Assembly (NCBI GenBank): GCA_944321755.1
Contig: CALUMM010000005.1
Location: 1 to 64,000, forward strand
Length of the DNA: 64,000 bases
Origin: an uncultured Alistipes sp.
GTDB lineage: Bacteria; Bacteroidota; Bacteroidia; Bacteroidales; Rikenellaceae
Direction of reading: 5' to 3'
A program made the position numbers and the translations under genes. Of this stretch, positions 28,337 through 36,217 are shown one piece after another (position 1 is the stretch's first letter; every line of letters begins with the position of its first letter). Below the pieces are notes generated by a model. That model had not been told where the DNA came from and ran no database searches. It worked only from the letters and a program-made list of their open reading frames with translations.

Positions 28337-29962
28337 ATGAAAAAATTTATCGCAATATTTTTGGGTGCAGGCCTGCTGGCCTCGGGATCGTGCAGCCTGC
28401 TCGATACCGAACCGGAGGACTTCGTAACGCCGTCGCTCTACTACAACAACGAAACCGAAATGAATACGGCCCTGAACGGCGTCTATGCGACACTGGCGGA
28501 GTCGGCTCTGTATGCCAACAATATGTTGGGCCGCATGGGGCTTTCGGCCGATATCGGTTACGAGAGCTATTCCTCGGATTACGGTACGGTGGGCGATTAC
28601 GATGTTTCGCCTTCGGATGCGAAGATTCTCAACTACTGGCGCGATCTGTATGCGGGAATCGGACGTGCAAATATGCTGATCAAGTATATCGACAAACCCA
28701 ATCTGGACAAGCAGACCCGCGACAACATCTATGGACAGGTTCTGTTCCTGCGGGCCTACTACTACTTCATGCTGGTGGTCCGCTTCCACAATATTCCGTT
28801 GATTCTGACTGTCCCCGAAGACGGGAACCGCGAGTCGGTGCAGATTCCCCAGAGCGATATCCGGGATGTCTATCTGCAGATCATCAAGGATATGGAGGAG
28901 GCCGCACCGCTGGTCCGCACGGCCGCCGAACTCAACTCCCCGGGGCGTGTCAGCCAGTCGACCGTCTACGGAATGCTGGCCCGCGTAGCCCTGAACATGG
29001 CCGGATACCCCGTCTATGAGCCCGGGATGTATGCCAAGGCCAAGGAGTATGCACAGAAGGTGATCGATACGGGAACCCATGCCCTGAATCCCTCCTACGA
29101 GGAGCTCTTCCTGACCTACATTCAGGACAAGTACGATGTGGCCGAGAGTCTCTTCGAGGTGGAGTTCTGGGGGAACAACGAGGGAACCTATACGTCCGTT
29201 GCCGGTATGGTCGGACGCAACAACGGAATCTATTGTACCGGAAGAACCACTCTGCCCGACGGCCAGACCCTTATCGAAAAGTACGGCTATTCGATTGCAA
29301 CCACACGTGCGACGCCCTATTTCTACAACCTGTTCAGCGCCGGGGATTTGCGCCGCGACTGGACCATCGCATCGTACAACTATGATACGTCGACCGGGGA
29401 AAAGACGGATGCCGGGTCGAACTACTGGATTCGCTCCTGCGGCAAGTTCCGCCGCGAACTCGACCTGAGTACGGACCGCTCGGGAAACTATACGTCGATC
29501 AATTTCCCGTTGCTGCGCTATGCCGACGTCCTGCTGATGTGGGCCGAAGGGGTGGCCGCCGATCCGTCGAACAACGACGAGGCGGAGTTGGCCCAGGCCT
29601 ACGAATACGTCAATCAGGTGCGCCGCCGCGGGTATGGGCTCGACATTCATACGCCGAGTGCCGTGGCCGATCTGGAGTCCGCCGGGAAGAGCTTCCTGCT
29701 GGACAACATCAAGGAGGAGCGGGCCCGCGAACTGGGTTTCGAACTCTTGCGCAAGGATGATCTGGTCCGCTGGGGCGATTTCGGGGCGCAGATGCGTTAT
29801 GTAAAGCAGCAGGCCGATGCCATTCCCGACAGTTATACTTCGTCCTATTACGCCAATGCCAAGCGTTACTACAACAGTGCCACCGACCGGGACGAGATCT
29901 GGCCCATTCCGACCTATGAACTGGGTATCAACCGACGGTTGGTGCAGAACAACGGATGGTAG
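28337..29962 (+). CDS. SusD/RagB-family surface lipoprotein, locus A
   Basis: 541 residues, signal peptide MKKFIAIFLGAGLLASGSC with lipid Cys19. SusD signatures are CSLLDTEPEDFVTPSLYYNNETEMNTALNGVY, YGQVLFLRAYYYFMLVVRFHNIPLI, FPLLRYADVLLMWAEGVAA, IKEERARELGFELLRKDDLVRWG and the terminal EIWPIPTYELGINRRLVQNNGW. It is the lid and binding partner of the preceding SusC, and sits 20 bp before the first DUF5017 gene, within the same operon. Confidence 0.95.
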   Translation: MKKFIAIFLGAGLLASGSCSLLDTEPEDFVTPSLYYNNETEMNTALNGVYATLAESALYANNMLGRMGLSADIGYESYSSDYGTVGDYDVSPSDAKILNYWRDLYAGIGRANMLIKYIDKPNLDKQTRDNIYGQVLFLRAYYYFMLVVRFHNIPLILTVPEDGNRESVQIPQSDIRDVYLQIIKDMEEAAPLVRTAAELNSPGRVSQSTVYGMLARVALNMAGYPVYEPGMYAKAKEYAQKVIDTGTHALNPSYEELFLTYIQDKYDVAESLFEVEFWGNNEGTYTSVAGMVGRNNGIYCTGRTTLPDGQTLIEKYGYSIATTRATPYFYNLFSAGDLRRDWTIASYNYDTSTGEKTDAGSNYWIRSCGKFRRELDLSTDRSGNYTSINFPLLRYADVLLMWAEGVAADPSNNDEAELAQAYEYVNQVRRRGYGLDIHTPSAVADLESAGKSFLLDNIKEERARELGFELLRKDDLVRWGDFGAQMRYVKQQADAIPDSYTSSYYANAKRYYNSATDRDEIWPIPTYELGINRRLVQNNGW

Positions 29963-29982
29963 AATCCTAATACGTAAAGAAG

Positions 29983-30993
29983 ATGAAAAAGACGAATAAA
30001 ATACTCTTCCCGGTGTTGGCGTTGTCGCTGCTTGCAGGCGGGTGCCGCAAGCATTTCGAGGCGGTGGATGCCGTGGATTTCGAGGTGACGACCGCTTCGC
30101 AGACCTTCAAGGTCGGTGAGGCCGTGCGGTTCAACTTCGAAGGCGATCCCGATTTCATCATATTCTATTCCGGGGAACGGGGTAATGAGTATGCCTTCAA
30201 GGACAAGGACCGTATCTCCGATACCGAAATGACCTTCACGTTCACGACGACTACCTCGTCGGGAACCCCGGGATATCCCAATCCCGCGCGGGTGCCGATC
30301 TGCTATTCCACCGACTTCTCGGGCGAATATACCGAGGAGGCCATGCGTGCGGCGACGTGGATCGACATTACCGATCAGTTCGATCAGCCGAAGGATACCG
30401 GGGTTACCGACCTGCTCTCCGGCGACGTGAACATTACGCGCTACTTTCCCGATGAGGAGACGCCGCTGTATTTCTGCTTCCATTATGTTGTGGATGCTTA
30501 CGATGCTTCGGCTGCCGGAGGTGAGGGCAACGGACGCACGCAGTGGAATTATAAATCGCTGAAATTCAACGGTATATCCGGTGAAACGTCGGAAGTTGTC
30601 TATGATATTACAACGGCAAACTGGCAGATTGTGCTGGCGGCCTCCTTCGCGGGAGCCACCTCGTTGCCGGATATCAACTCCTCTCGGGTGCTGTTGCGCA
30701 GCGAGTTTACGCCGCCCGTCTCGCGGGAGTGCTGGGCCGTTTGCGGGCCGATCTACAAGATGGATCAGATCAACGAGGGGCCCGATCACGGTGTGGGCAT
30801 CAAGGCCCTGGCCAGTGCTTCGTTGAGCAGCTACGATTATGTTTACGAAACGCCGGGCGAGTACACGGTTACCTTTGTCGGGGCCAACGCCAACGTGTAT
30901 GACCGCAAGGAGGTGGTTCGGACCCTCAAGATCCAGATCGTGGAGGACGAGGGATCCATTACGCCGCCCGAACCCGGAGAGTGGAACCAATAA
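29983..30993 (+). CDS. DUF5017 surface lipoprotein, probable glycan-binding protein
   Basis: 336 residues with lipobox LAGGC (Cys21). The N-terminal domain VDFEVTTASQTFKVGEAVRFNFEGDPDFIIFYSGERGNEYAFKDKDR (about 27-75) is the DUF5017 signature, whose members are SusD-adjacent lipoproteins. The rest is beta-rich and ends in a PKD-like strand set (YVYETPGEYTVTFVGANANVYDRKEVVRTLKIQI). Its position directly after SusD fits a surface glycan-binding protein (SGBP). The next gene encodes a larger paralogue. There are no catalytic motifs. Confidence 0.82.
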   Translation: MKKTNKILFPVLALSLLAGGCRKHFEAVDAVDFEVTTASQTFKVGEAVRFNFEGDPDFIIFYSGERGNEYAFKDKDRISDTEMTFTFTTTTSSGTPGYPNPARVPICYSTDFSGEYTEEAMRAATWIDITDQFDQPKDTGVTDLLSGDVNITRYFPDEETPLYFCFHYVVDAYDASAAGGEGNGRTQWNYKSLKFNGISGETSEVVYDITTANWQIVLAASFAGATSLPDINSSRVLLRSEFTPPVSRECWAVCGPIYKMDQINEGPDHGVGIKALASASLSSYDYVYETPGEYTVTFVGANANVYDRKEVVRTLKIQIVEDEGSITPPEPGEWNQ

Positions 30994-31005
30994 AACGACA
31001 AGAGC

Positions 31006-32937
31006 ATGACAAATCGCATCATATATCTGTTTGTGGTTGCGGCCGCACTGGCCGGTTGCAGCCGGGACGCGGCCTCCTGGAGCGAGCCCGTGGAGGGAGA
31101 ACCGGTTCGGTTTTCCGCTTCGGGGGTGTCGACCCGCACCTCGGTGGAGACCGGAACCGACGGACGCCTGGCGATCTCGTGGACCGAAGGGGATCAAGTG
31201 GGTATTTATGGTATGAGCAACGGCCGTTCGATCGGTAACAACTACACCTATATTGCCGTACCTTTCGAAGAGGAGCCGTCGCGGTGCTCCTTCTCGGCCG
31301 AAGACCCCTCCAAGATCTTCACCTGGAAGCACGGAACGGCTCAAGGTTATTATGCCTATTATCCCTATATGCAGGTGGAGGGACGGGAATTGTCCGCTAC
31401 GACGCATCCCTTCTCGCTCCCTGCGGCTCAGACCCAGAGCGGGGTGAATTCGCCCGCACATCTGGCCCGCTACGGGCTGCTGACGGCCCAGCCGGTCGAG
31501 ATTGCCGCCTCGGATGAGGCGCATGGAGGCATTCAGTTCAACTTTGCCAACGCCTTCTCGATCGTGGAACTGCGCCTGAAGATGACCGCCGACTGTCCGA
31601 TCGAGAGCGTCCCGCTGAAGCAGATCCGGCTCGTTGCCGAGTCCGGGAATCTGGCCATCCCCGCTGGAACGATCGATCTCACGGTGCCGATCGGTGCCGA
31701 TCCCGAACTCCCCGTTACGGTCGAGCAGGGAAGTCCGGAGGTTGTGCTCGGATTCGACGGCGAGTTTGAGGTAGGCAAGGAGGCGTATGTCAGTGCCTAC
31801 CTGCTGGTGGCACCCGGAAGCCATGCTGCCGGGAGCGTGCGCTTGGAGTTGACGGCCATCGACAACTCGATCCGCAGCACCACTTTCTCCGAGGCGATCG
31901 CCCTCTTGCCCAACCGTCACTATACGAAGACCTTCGACCTGTCGCTCGACGAGTTTGAACCGGTGGATGAGTTCGAGGCGGAGCTTCCGGTGCTGACCTG
32001 CAAGGTGGGCGAGCCGCTGACCGTGACCATGACGGGTGTGGCCGACCGGATCGACTTCTGGTCGGGCGAAGAGGGCCACGACTATGCCTATTCGGAGAAG
32101 GATCGGATGCAGGAGGCCGATATGACCACCAGTTTCTGGATGCTGCTCAACAGCGGAACCCAGCGCACGCCGCTCAAGGTGAAATACTCCACCGATTTCG
32201 ACGGTACGATGACTGAAGAGGGTATTCTGGCCGCTACCTGGACGGATGTGACGGCGCAGTTCGACCTCACGACCTACATTTACGGTACGGATACGAAAAC
32301 GACGGTCAGTGCATCGATCCCGCCCCACAATGTCGGGACGGTCGACTGCGGCGACTGGTTTGCCGGAGAAAACAACAGTTGTTATATCGCGCTTTTCTAT
32401 CATGTGGATCAGTACGATGCTGATTATGTGGATCCGGCGACGGGAACTGCGGGGAACGGACGAACCTATGTGTATATTCACGATATGTGGGTAAGGGCAC
32501 AGTATAAGTCGGAGAGCTCCTATATGGAAATTTATCGGCAGAAGTACGTTAAAAACGAGGAGAATCCCGCCTATCCGACCGTTGTCTTCGGTTCGACTTT
32601 CGATGATGGCGATGGAACCAATCCGTTGAATGTATATTCCTATACGACCAGTTCCTATTCTTATCCTTATGTAATGCGTCTGGGTTCAACCTTCCGGCCT
32701 ACGGTGGAGAAGAACTCCTATATTGTTCTGCCGCGTCTGGAGCGTCCCGAGGCGAAGAATGTCGGCAAGGACCAGCCGTTCGTCGTCAAGGCCGAAAACG
32801 ATCCGGTGCCGGCCAGCTATGAATATGTCTTTACGCAGCCCGGAGTCTATGAGGTGGCCGTGGTGGGAACCTCGCAGACGCTCACCGGTCCGAAAGCGAT
32901 TGTGAAACAGGCGACCGTTACCGTGACGGCGGACTAA
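31006..32937 (+). CDS. Fimbrillin-like/DUF5017 fusion surface lipoprotein
   Basis: 643 residues, lipobox AAALAGC (Cys18). Residues about 27-320 look like a fimbrillin (Mfa/FimA-like) fold: VRFSASGVSTRTSVETG, LAISWTEGDQVGIYG, GYYAYYPYM, FNFANAFSIVELRLK and ANRHYTK-like NRHYTKTFDLSLDEF. From about 325 to the end it repeats the DUF5017 architecture of the previous gene (FEAELPVLTCKVGEPLTVTMTGVADRIDFWSGEEGHDYAYSEKDRM ... YEYVFTQPGVYEVAVVG). It thus appears to be a fusion of a pilin-type fold to a glycan-binding module, possibly acting as a long-reach SGBP. The role is inferred. Confidence 0.75.
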   Translation: MTNRIIYLFVVAAALAGCSRDAASWSEPVEGEPVRFSASGVSTRTSVETGTDGRLAISWTEGDQVGIYGMSNGRSIGNNYTYIAVPFEEEPSRCSFSAEDPSKIFTWKHGTAQGYYAYYPYMQVEGRELSATTHPFSLPAAQTQSGVNSPAHLARYGLLTAQPVEIAASDEAHGGIQFNFANAFSIVELRLKMTADCPIESVPLKQIRLVAESGNLAIPAGTIDLTVPIGADPELPVTVEQGSPEVVLGFDGEFEVGKEAYVSAYLLVAPGSHAAGSVRLELTAIDNSIRSTTFSEAIALLPNRHYTKTFDLSLDEFEPVDEFEAELPVLTCKVGEPLTVTMTGVADRIDFWSGEEGHDYAYSEKDRMQEADMTTSFWMLLNSGTQRTPLKVKYSTDFDGTMTEEGILAATWTDVTAQFDLTTYIYGTDTKTTVSASIPPHNVGTVDCGDWFAGENNSCYIALFYHVDQYDADYVDPATGTAGNGRTYVYIHDMWVRAQYKSESSYMEIYRQKYVKNEENPAYPTVVFGSTFDDGDGTNPLNVYSYTTSSYSYPYVMRLGSTFRPTVEKNSYIVLPRLERPEAKNVGKDQPFVVKAENDPVPASYEYVFTQPGVYEVAVVGTSQTLTGPKAIVKQATVTVTAD

Positions 32938-32955
32938 ATCTAACAGCTAACAGCC

Positions 32956-34560
32956 ATGAAAAACACGATCAGATTCATTCTTTTGTTTCTTGCCGGTTCG
33001 GTCGTAGCCTCCTGCTCCAAGGATGAGGGAGGTGCGGAACCGCCCGTTGCCGCCGGAACGGTCGAGGTGCGCGGAACGCTTGTCGATATCCGCTCGGCAA
33101 CCGCCGGGGAGAAGGTCTTCCCGCAGCACGACGGATATACGTTCCAGACCGATGTCGAGGAGCTTTTCGAGACCCCTTACTCGTATGCAGTAGGGTTGAT
33201 GGAGTCCCGCGGAGCGGAGGCCTTCCGCTGCGGCAGCGCCGGGACGGTCTATCTGGCTACGGACTGCGCCGACATGCAGGCTGCGGGCTGGACCGCCCAG
33301 AAGCGCAGTTTCCAGGTCGGGGAGATCGACTATTACCTCTATGCCTATCGCTGCACGACCCCGAACCAGTGGATCGATATCCCGAATCCCGCCGACCGGA
33401 AATACTCCACGATGCTCTTCGCGCAGAAGCTCAGCGTGGCCGGGACCTCGATTCCGGGAACGGTTATCGCCCAGGTTCCCGTCCTGCGGCAGAGTGCCAT
33501 CAACAACGCCTGCATGGCGATCCTCCCCAACGGCCAGTATATCGCCGCATGTACGGGCTCCACGGTCGGGAATCAGGGCGTTTCGCTCTTCGTTTCGTCC
33601 GACAGGGGCCGGAGCTGGAAGGTGCTCTCGCAGGACAACCTCGCGGTGAACGGCATTGCCAACTACTGCAACATCTTCGTTCACAACGGGGCACTCTACA
33701 TGATGGGCGTAGGTCCGAGTCGTCAGAACGTAGTGATTACTCGCTCCGATGACAACGGCCGCACGTGGACCAATCCGCAGGATGAAACGAACGGTATTCT
33801 GATGCGCGGGTCGTTCCATTCGTCGTCGGTGCCGGTCGTGGTGAGCGGCGGGCGCATCTGGCGTGCCATGGAGACCTACGACAACGACGAAAAGACCGCC
33901 TTCGTGATGTCGGCTCCCGCGGATGCCAATCTGCTCCAGGCGTCGAGCTGGACGGCAACCAATACGATTCCCGGGACGACCCCCGTCAGCACGGACTGGG
34001 AGTTTGACGGAAAACGGGTCTCGGAGTTGATCGAGGGCAACGTCGTGGCAACTCCCGACGGTAAACTCTACAACATTCTGCGGGCCAGCAGCTCCTATAC
34101 GAGTCTGGCGGCGGGGCGCGCGACGATCTCCGATGAAAAGACCCTGAAGATTACGGCTCCCGACGATCTGATCCGCTTCCCGGGCGGCGGCAAGAAGTTC
34201 ACGATCCGTTACGACGAACAGAGCCGGCGCTACTGGACAATCACCAATCCGGCCTCCAACAACGTGGCCGGGATGTCCCACAACGGAATCTACGCTTCGG
34301 GCATTACCGAAAATCTTGTGCGGAACCGGTTGGTACTCTGCTACTCGACGGACCTCTCGACCTGGATTCAGTATCGGGAAATCATCTCGGACCCCGATCC
34401 CTTCTTCCATGGCTTCCAGTATGTCGACTGGATGTTCGACGGCGAGGATATCGTGGCCGTGTGCCGGATGGCCTGCCCCGAGAGTCGCGGACTTCCCGTG
34501 CGTCAGCACGATGCGAACTTCATGACCTTCTTCCGGATCGAGAATTTCCGAACCCTTTAA
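32956..34560 (+). CDS. Asp-box (BNR) beta-propeller lipoprotein, sialidase-superfamily fold, copy 1
   Basis: 534 residues with lipid cysteine at C20 (VVASC), so surface- or periplasm-anchored. Asp-box motifs are SSDRGRSW (about 214) and SDDNGRTW (about 263). Other conserved blocks shared with the next gene are RAMETYDNDEKTAF, FPGGGKKFTIRYDEQSRRYWTITNP, GIYASGITENLVRNRL and FQYVDWMFDGEDIVAVCRMA...LPVRQHDANFMTFFRIENF. A true GH33 sialidase would show an FRIP/YRIP motif, which I do not see. It could therefore be another propeller hydrolase or lyase family, or a binder. Family unassigned. Confidence 0.7.
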   Translation: MKNTIRFILLFLAGSVVASCSKDEGGAEPPVAAGTVEVRGTLVDIRSATAGEKVFPQHDGYTFQTDVEELFETPYSYAVGLMESRGAEAFRCGSAGTVYLATDCADMQAAGWTAQKRSFQVGEIDYYLYAYRCTTPNQWIDIPNPADRKYSTMLFAQKLSVAGTSIPGTVIAQVPVLRQSAINNACMAILPNGQYIAACTGSTVGNQGVSLFVSSDRGRSWKVLSQDNLAVNGIANYCNIFVHNGALYMMGVGPSRQNVVITRSDDNGRTWTNPQDETNGILMRGSFHSSSVPVVVSGGRIWRAMETYDNDEKTAFVMSAPADANLLQASSWTATNTIPGTTPVSTDWEFDGKRVSELIEGNVVATPDGKLYNILRASSSYTSLAAGRATISDEKTLKITAPDDLIRFPGGGKKFTIRYDEQSRRYWTITNPASNNVAGMSHNGIYASGITENLVRNRLVLCYSTDLSTWIQYREIISDPDPFFHGFQYVDWMFDGEDIVAVCRMACPESRGLPVRQHDANFMTFFRIENFRTL

Positions 34561-34570
34561 CGGCGTGACG

Positions 34571-36214
34571 ATGGACCGGATTCGAAAGTGGAGATACCTC
34601 CTGTGGGCGCTCGTGACGGTGTGGCCGCTCCTGCTGGCAGCGGCGCCGTCGCGCACGCCCGTGGTGGAGGTCCGCGGGCGGCTGATCGACATCCGCAAGG
34701 CCGACCGCTGGTCGGAGGCCTATCCGCAGTATCGGAAACACCGTTTCGGAAACTCCCTGCCCGAACGGCTCGTCGGCATGAACTACGCCGTGAGCCTCAA
34801 GGAGTTTGCGGGACCTTCGGCGGTCCGCGCCTCCAAGCCGTGCGAGCTGCTGCTGGCGCTCCACGCCACGCTGCCCGATACGACGTTGTGGCATCCTACC
34901 GGCGAGACCTTCTACATCAACCGCAACCTTTACCGCCTCTACAAGGGGCGCTATACGACCCCGGGGAAGTGGATGGAATTGCCCGAGACGCGGCCAGGAA
35001 AGGCTTCATCGATGCTTTTCTGCCGCAAACTCCGCGTGGCGGAGACCGTTCCGGTTCCGGGAACCGTCATTGCGAAGGTCCCGGTGCTGCGCAAGTCGCA
35101 CATCACCAACCCGAACATCCTCATCCTGCCCGACGGCAGCTATCTGGCGGCCTGCAGCGGCGTCCGCCCGCATCGGGCCGTGGCCCTCTACCGTTCGACG
35201 GATCGCGGCGCAAGCTGGACCGAATGGTCGGAGATCGACTATCCGGTCAACTTCTACACGCTCTTTCAGCATCGGGGCGCCCTCTACCTGATGGGGACCC
35301 ATTCGCCGCGCGGCATGATCGTGATCTGCCGTTCGGAGGATGACGGCCGCACCTGGGAACTCCCCGACGAGGAGTCCGGGCGGGGCATTCTGCTCGAAGG
35401 ACGCTACCATTCGGCGCCGGTCCCGGTGGTCGAGCACGAAGGGCGCCTCTGGCGAGCCATGGAGACCAATTTCCCCGATGAACGGCGGCAGGCCTTCGTC
35501 CTCTCGGCCAAGGTCTCCGACGATCTGATGAAGGCGTCGAGCTGGAAGATCTCCCGCTTCCTGAAATCCTCCGCCGAGTGGATTGCCGACGGCGGGGAGG
35601 GCGGGTTCCGCCAGTGGATCGAGGGCAACATGGTGGTTGCTCCGGATGGAAACCTCGTGAATGTCCTGCGGGTCGACGAACACAAGTGGGGTCGTTCGGC
35701 CGCCGTGGTGCACGTCGACGATGAGCGGAAATTGCGCTTCGATCCCGGGAAGGACCTCATCGAGATGCCGGGCGGCGGCAAAAAGTTCACGATCCGCTAC
35801 GACTCCCTGTCGCACCGCTACTGGGCCCTCTCTTCGATTGTCCTCGACGAGTTCCGCGGAATGCGACACGGCGGCATCTATGCGTCGGGAATCCATTGCG
35901 GGCTGATCCGCAACACGCTGGCGCTGATCAGTTCGGAGGATCTCTATCATTGGCAGGTGGAGCGCATCGTCCTGGCAAGCGACAATCCGTTTTTCGACGG
36001 TTTCCAGTATGTCGACTGGCAGTTCGACGGCGAGGACCTCGTCTCCGTGATCCGCCTGGCCATGGAGGAGCCGCGCGGTCTGCCGACCCGGCAGCACGAT
36101 GCCAATTTCCTTGTCTTCAAACGAATCGAGCGTTTCCGCGAACCGGGAACCCCCGAAACGATCCGCACCCTCCACAAGCCTGTTGCGGGGCGGCCGGATC
36201 CCGATCAACCCTAA
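34571..36214 (+). CDS. Asp-box (BNR) beta-propeller protein, copy 2 (secreted, not lipidated)
   Basis: 547 residues from the ATG at 34571; the frame is open from a GTG at 34565 but the ATG is preferred. The signal peptide LLWALVTVWPLLLAAAPS lacks a lipobox, unlike copy 1. Asp-boxes are STDRGASW (about 209) and SEDDGRTW (about 255). The blocks WRAMETNFPDERRQAFVLSA, MPGGGKKFTIRYDSLSHRYWALSS, GIYASGIHCGLIRN and FQYVDWQFDGEDLVSVIRLA show it is a tandem paralogue of the preceding gene, 10 bp away. One anchored and one soluble propeller suggests sequential action on the same glycan outside and inside the outer membrane. Substrate unknown. Confidence 0.7.
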   Translation: MDRIRKWRYLLWALVTVWPLLLAAAPSRTPVVEVRGRLIDIRKADRWSEAYPQYRKHRFGNSLPERLVGMNYAVSLKEFAGPSAVRASKPCELLLALHATLPDTTLWHPTGETFYINRNLYRLYKGRYTTPGKWMELPETRPGKASSMLFCRKLRVAETVPVPGTVIAKVPVLRKSHITNPNILILPDGSYLAACSGVRPHRAVALYRSTDRGASWTEWSEIDYPVNFYTLFQHRGALYLMGTHSPRGMIVICRSEDDGRTWELPDEESGRGILLEGRYHSAPVPVVEHEGRLWRAMETNFPDERRQAFVLSAKVSDDLMKASSWKISRFLKSSAEWIADGGEGGFRQWIEGNMVVAPDGNLVNVLRVDEHKWGRSAAVVHVDDERKLRFDPGKDLIEMPGGGKKFTIRYDSLSHRYWALSSIVLDEFRGMRHGGIYASGIHCGLIRNTLALISSEDLYHWQVERIVLASDNPFFDGFQYVDWQFDGEDLVSVIRLAMEEPRGLPTRQHDANFLVFKRIERFREPGTPETIRTLHKPVAGRPDPDQP

Positions 36215-36217
36215 CGA

